In this document: one piece after another, positions 7,467-10,292 of the stretch
How the letters are laid out: each line of letters starts with the position of its first letter
How positions within the stretch are numbered: the first letter of the stretch is position 1
Assembly: GCA_028290385.1 (NCBI GenBank)
Contig: JAQGJZ010000059.1
Location: 1-10,292 of the forward strand
Origin: Enterovirga sp.
Lineage (GTDB): Bacteria; Pseudomonadota; Alphaproteobacteria; Rhizobiales; Beijerinckiaceae
Reading direction: 5' to 3'
Length of the DNA: 10,292 nucleotides
Made by a program: the position numbers and the translations under genes
Notes under the pieces: model-generated
What the model saw: the letters and a program-made list of their open reading frames with translations, nothing else
What the model was told of the DNA's origin: nothing
The model's database searches: none

Positions 7467-7512
7467 GCCCTCTTCCCCAGCAAGCCTCGTCGGGCCATGG
7501 GGGTGGGAGGGC
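7467..7512 (+). other. Intercistronic mRNA stem-loop between pstS and pstC
   Basis: The segment 7467-7478 (GCCCTCTTCCCC) pairs with 7500-7512. There are eight pairs from G7467-C7512 to T7474-G7505, the last two being G-U, then a single bulged T7504, then four further G-C pairs (7475-7478 with 7500-7503). The 21-nt loop can itself form a short GCC/GGC pairing. The stem begins at the first base after the pstS stop and contains the pstC Shine-Dalgarno. There is no U-tract, so a terminator is unlikely; mRNA stabilisation and translational damping of pstC fit better. Confidence 0.7.
7505..7510 (+). promoter_or_regulatory. Ribosome binding site of pstC, inside the stem-loop
   Basis: GGGAGG lies 6 nt before the GTG at 7517 and decides that start. 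All six bases are paired in the stem-loop 7467-7512, so access by ribosomes depends on the stem opening. Confidence 0.75.
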
Positions 7513-7516
7513 GACG

Positions 7517-8500
7517 GTGTCCAGTGTCGCAAGCAATGAGCACGTGGTGGCTTCTCCTTCGAGCGTCGGCTCCGGCCGCATCTCCCATTCCGGCTTCGAC
7601 CGTGGTTTCAGGGCCGCCGCCATCGGCTGCGCGGCCCTGGTCCTCCTGGTGCTCGTCGGCATCATCGGGTCGATGATCTGGGGCGGCTTGCCCGCCTTCC
7701 GCGAATTCGGCTTCTTCGGCTTTGTCGGCGGGTCGACCTGGAATGTCGGTGCCGACCGGTATGGGGCCTGGCCGGCCATCGCCGGCACCCTGTCCTCCTC
7801 GCTGATCGCGCTGGTGATCGGGGTGCCGCTGTCGCTCGGGATCGCGATCTTCCTGACGCAGCTCTCGCCGGCCTGGCTGAAGGGGCCGATCTCAACCGCG
7901 GTCGAGCTCCTCGCGGCCGTGCCCTCCATCATCTACGGAATGTGGGGGCTGTTCGTCTTCGCCCCGCTTGTCGCCAACTACGTCCAGATCCCGTTGAACG
8001 CGCTCGTGGAAGGGGTCCCGATCGTCGGCACCGTGCTCTACTCCCGGGTTCCCTCGGGCACGGGCATCTTCACGGCGGGCATCATCCTCGCGCTGATGAT
8101 CATCCCGTTCATCGCGTCCGTGACGCGCGACATGCTCGACCAGATCCCGCCCGTCCTGCGCGAGAGCGCCTACGGGATCGGCTGCACGACCTGGGAGGTC
8201 GTCCGCCACGTCCTCGTGCCGCAGGCCGGCATCTCCATTATCGGGGCGATCATGCTGGGGCTTGGCCGCGCGCTTGGCGAGACCATGGCCGTCACCTTCG
8301 TGATCGGGAATGCGAACCGCCTGTCGAGCTCCATCTTCGACCCGGGCTCGACCATCGCGTCCCGGATCGCCAATGAATTCAACGAGGCCGCCGATCTGCA
8401 GCTCAGCGCCCTCATTGCCCTTGGCTGCATCCTGTTCCTTGTGACCTTCTCGGTCCTGGTCGCAGCCCGCCTCCTCATCGCCCGCGTCCAGGCGAGGTAA
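7517..8500 (+). CDS. pstC: Phosphate ABC transporter permease PstC
   Basis: A 327-residue inner-membrane protein starting at GTG 7517, chosen because of the strong Shine-Dalgarno just upstream. A soluble N-terminal tail (1-30) is followed by about six membrane helices (about 33-55, 92-116, 128-153, 184-203, 238-262 and 296-320). The cytoplasmic EAA loop that contacts the ATPase is [20 protein letters not shown] (216-235), followed by the permease signature around [18 protein letters not shown] (248-265), which is typical of PstC. With PstA it forms the phosphate channel. The start is overlapped by the intercistronic stem-loop. The stop is 2 nt before the pstA ATG, so the two are translated in step. 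Confidence 0.96.
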   Translation: MSSVASNEHVVASPSSVGSGRISHSGFDRGFRAAAIGCAALVLLVLVGIIGSMIWGGLPAFREFGFFGFVGGSTWNVGADRYGAWPAIAGTLSSSLIALVIGVPLSLGIAIFLTQLSPAWLKGPISTAVELLAAVPSIIYGMWGLFVFAPLVANYVQIPLNALVEGVPIVGTVLYSRVPSGTGIFTAGIILALMIIPFIASVTRDMLDQIPPVLRESAYGIGCTTWEVVRHVLVPQAGISIIGAIMLGLGRALGETMAVTFVIGNANRLSSSIFDPGSTIASRIANEFNEAADLQLSALIALGCILFLVTFSVLVAARLLIARVQAR

Positions 8501-8502
8501 TC

Positions 8503-9411
8503 ATGGCCACCCTCGCCACTGCACCCGCTCCCGCAACCACCTCGTCTCCGCCCCAGGTGACTTGGGGCCGCGTGCGCCAGTCCCGTCGGCTCGCGGACCG
8601 GCTGCTGAAGGTCGTTTCGGCCCTGTTCACGGCGATCGGTGTGTTCGCGCTGGGATGGATCCTCCTGATGCTTCTCTGGCAGGGGTTCGCGGCACTCGGG
8701 CCGAGCGTGTTCCTGCACACGATGCCGGGCCCCGGCTCTGCCGGTGGAGGGTTGCTCAATGCGATGGCGGGCTCGCTCATCATGACCACCATCGGCATCG
8801 TGGTCGCGACGCCGATCGGGGTCCTCGCCGGCACCTATCTGGCCGAATACGCCAGGACGTCGAAACTCGCGTCCGGCATCCGCTTCGTCAACGACATCCT
8901 TCTCTCGGCGCCGTCGATCCTCATCGGCCTGTTTGTCTACACGCTGCTCGTCGCGCCCTTCGGGGCCTATTCCGGATGGGCGGGTGGCGTCGCGCTCGCC
9001 ATCATCGCGGTTCCGGTGATCGTGCGCACGACCGAGGACATGCTTCGCCTTGTGCCGAACGGGCTGCGGGAAGCGGCCGCTGCGCTTGGGGCGCCGCCCT
9101 CCCGGGTCATCACGCTCGTGACCTGGCGCGCCGCGCGGGCCGGGATTGTGACGGGCATCCTCCTAGCGACGGCCCGCATCGCCGGCGAGACGGCACCGCT
9201 GCTGTTCACCGCGCTCAACAACAATTTCTGGTTCAGCCCGAGCCTGATCGGCGGCGTGTCCAACCTGCCGGTCACGATCTATCAATTCGCGCTCTCGCCC
9301 TACACGAACTGGCAGGAACTGGCCTGGGCGGGCGCGCTCATCATCACGATCACGATCCTGGGCCTGTCCGTCCTGGCCCGCTTCGTCATCAAGAGGGAAG
9401 TCGCCCGATGA
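8503..9411 (+). CDS. pstA: Phosphate ABC transporter permease PstA
   Basis: A 302-residue inner-membrane partner of PstC. The N-terminal tail of about 30 residues is followed by roughly six hydrophobic segments (about 38-62, 86-115, 134-153, 161-175, 212-235 and 273-296). The EAA loop [20 protein letters not shown] (188-207) and the family stretch [20 protein letters not shown] (224-243) match PstA closely. The ATG lies 2 nt after the pstC stop, with GAGG at the end of pstC serving as ribosome binding site. Its TGA overlaps the pstB start in an ATGA arrangement, so pstB translation is probably coupled. Length is normal. Confidence 0.96.
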   Translation: MATLATAPAPATTSSPPQVTWGRVRQSRRLADRLLKVVSALFTAIGVFALGWILLMLLWQGFAALGPSVFLHTMPGPGSAGGGLLNAMAGSLIMTTIGIVVATPIGVLAGTYLAEYARTSKLASGIRFVNDILLSAPSILIGLFVYTLLVAPFGAYSGWAGGVALAIIAVPVIVRTTEDMLRLVPNGLREAAAALGAPPSRVITLVTWRAARAGIVTGILLATARIAGETAPLLFTALNNNFWFSPSLIGGVSNLPVTIYQFALSPYTNWQELAWAGALIITITILGLSVLARFVIKREVAR

Positions 9412-10226
9412 ACGCCGTGAACTCGATGGTGCAGCTTGATCGCGGCGGCCGCCCGGGCGCCAACGATGCGGCGCCCACCCGCATCTCGGTCCGCAACCTC
9501 AACTTCTTCTACGGCGACTTCCACAGCCTCAAGAACATCACGATGGACTTCAAGGACCGGCACGTGACGGCCCTGATCGGGCCCTCGGGCTGCGGTAAGT
9601 CCACGCTGCTGCGCACGTTCAACCGCATCTACAGCCTGTATCCGGACCAGCGGGCGACGGGCGAGATCCTGCTCGACGGGCGCAACGTCCTAGCCCCGAA
9701 CATCGACGTGAACGAGCTGCGCTCGCGCGTCGGCATGGTGTTCCAGAAGCCGACGCCGTTTCCCATGTCGATCTACGACAACGTCGCCTTCGGCGTGCGG
9801 CTCTATGAGAAGCTGCCCAAGGCCGAGGTGGACAACCGCGTCGAGAGCGCGCTCCGCAAGGCGGCGTTGTGGGGGGAGGTGAAGGATAAGCTCAGGGGCT
9901 CCGGGATGGGGCTGTCGGGCGGCCAGCAGCAGCGTCTCTGCATCGCGCGCACGATCGCGCAGCAGCCGGAGGTGATCCTGTTCGACGAGCCGACCTCGGC
10001 GCTCGATCCGATCTCGACCGGCAAGGTCGAGGAGCTGATTGAACAGCTCCGCTCCGAGTTCACCATCGCCATCGTGACCCACAACATGCAGCAGGCCGCA
10101 CGCATCTCGCACTACACGGCGTTCATGTATCTCGGCGAGCTGGTCGAGTTCGGGGCGACCAACAACCTGTTCCTCAATCCGAGCAAGAAGCAGACGCACG
10201 ACTACGTCACGGGCCGGTTCGGCTGA
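9408..10226 (+). CDS. pstB: Phosphate ABC transporter ATPase PstB
   Basis: A 272-residue ATP-binding subunit with every nucleotide-binding motif present: Walker [10 protein letters not shown] (58-66), Q-loop Gln113 ([15 protein letters not shown], 111-125, typical of PstB), signature LSGGQQQR (169-176), Walker B VILFDEP (189-195) with catalytic Glu194, D-loop SALD (197-200) and switch His225 (VTHNM). As a dimer on the cytoplasmic face it powers phosphate uptake through PstCA. The ATG overlaps the pstA stop codon; AGGGA lies about 11 nt before it. The N-terminal extension of about 24 residues before the ABC core is modest and common in this family. Confidence 0.97.
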   Translation: MNAVNSMVQLDRGGRPGANDAAPTRISVRNLNFFYGDFHSLKNITMDFKDRHVTALIGPSGCGKSTLLRTFNRIYSLYPDQRATGEILLDGRNVLAPNIDVNELRSRVGMVFQKPTPFPMSIYDNVAFGVRLYEKLPKAEVDNRVESALRKAALWGEVKDKLRGSGMGLSGGQQQRLCIARTIAQQPEVILFDEPTSALDPISTGKVEELIEQLRSEFTIAIVTHNMQQAARISHYTAFMYLGELVEFGATNNLFLNPSKKQTHDYVTGRFG

Positions 10227-10239
10227 GAGCAGATCAGGC

Positions 10240-10246
10240 AAGGAGG
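10240..10246 (+). promoter_or_regulatory. Ribosome binding site of phoU
   Basis: AAGGAGG is a near-perfect Shine-Dalgarno 5 nt before the ATG at 10252 and fixes the start of phoU. The 25-nt gap after pstB contains nothing else. Confidence 0.75.
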
Positions 10247-10251
10247 CGCCC

Positions 10252-10292
10252 ATGTCCGAACACATTGTCTCGTCCTACGACGCCGAGCTCGA
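10252..10292 (+). CDS. phoU: Phosphate transport regulator PhoU (partial, first 13 codons)
   Basis: Only the N-terminus MSEHIVSSYDAEL is in the window. It matches the usual opening of alphaproteobacterial PhoU (MSEH...YD.EL), it follows pstB as phoU normally does, and it has an excellent ribosome binding site. PhoU is a cytoplasmic helical, metal-binding protein that links the Pst transporter to PhoR and keeps the Pho response off when phosphate is plentiful. The call rests on context and a short match. Confidence 0.85.
   Translation, partial: MSEHIVSSYDAEL

Overview
The window is GC-rich DNA (roughly two thirds G+C by eye) from what looks like an alphaproteobacterium, most likely of the order Hyphomicrobiales (Rhizobiales; something near Methylobacterium, Microvirga or Bosea). 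This rests on the codon usage, the phoR-pstS-pstC-pstA-pstB-phoU gene order and the type of the protein sequences. No database search was possible, so the genus is a guess.

Left half (1-4813), all on the minus strand. Read in the direction of transcription, it holds a 1083-residue transglutaminase/DUF2126 protein (4813 to 1562), a small outer-membrane-type lipoprotein resembling DUF4156 (1474 to 1067), and the first 321 codons of a membrane-anchored GGDEF diguanylate cyclase (963, running off the left edge). The gaps between them are 87 and 103 nt, so they may or may not be cotranscribed.

A 220-nt divergent region (4814-5033) separates this block from the right half. It holds a 7-bp inverted repeat and sequence that looks like a dispersed intergenic repeat.

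Right half (5034-10292), all on the plus strand. This is a phosphate-starvation locus: phoR (sensor kinase), then a 162-nt gap with a clear Pho box made of three half-sites spaced exactly 11 bp, then pstS, pstC, pstA, pstB and the start of phoU. PstS captures phosphate in the periplasm, PstC/PstA form the membrane channel and PstB is the ATPase. In the known family model PhoU and the transporter relay phosphate status to PhoR, which controls PhoB, and PhoB~P binds the Pho box. phoB is not in the window and may lie to the right. A strong stem-loop between pstS and pstC covers the pstC ribosome binding site, which would explain why more PstS than channel is made.

I see no wholly new system. The points most worth a second look are the stem-loop that buries the pstC start, the phased triple Pho site, the amidoligase-like core of the DUF2126 protein, which has none of its usual partner genes in view, and the possible dispersed repeat in the divergent region. 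No tRNA, rRNA, CRISPR array, insertion sequence or integrase was seen.
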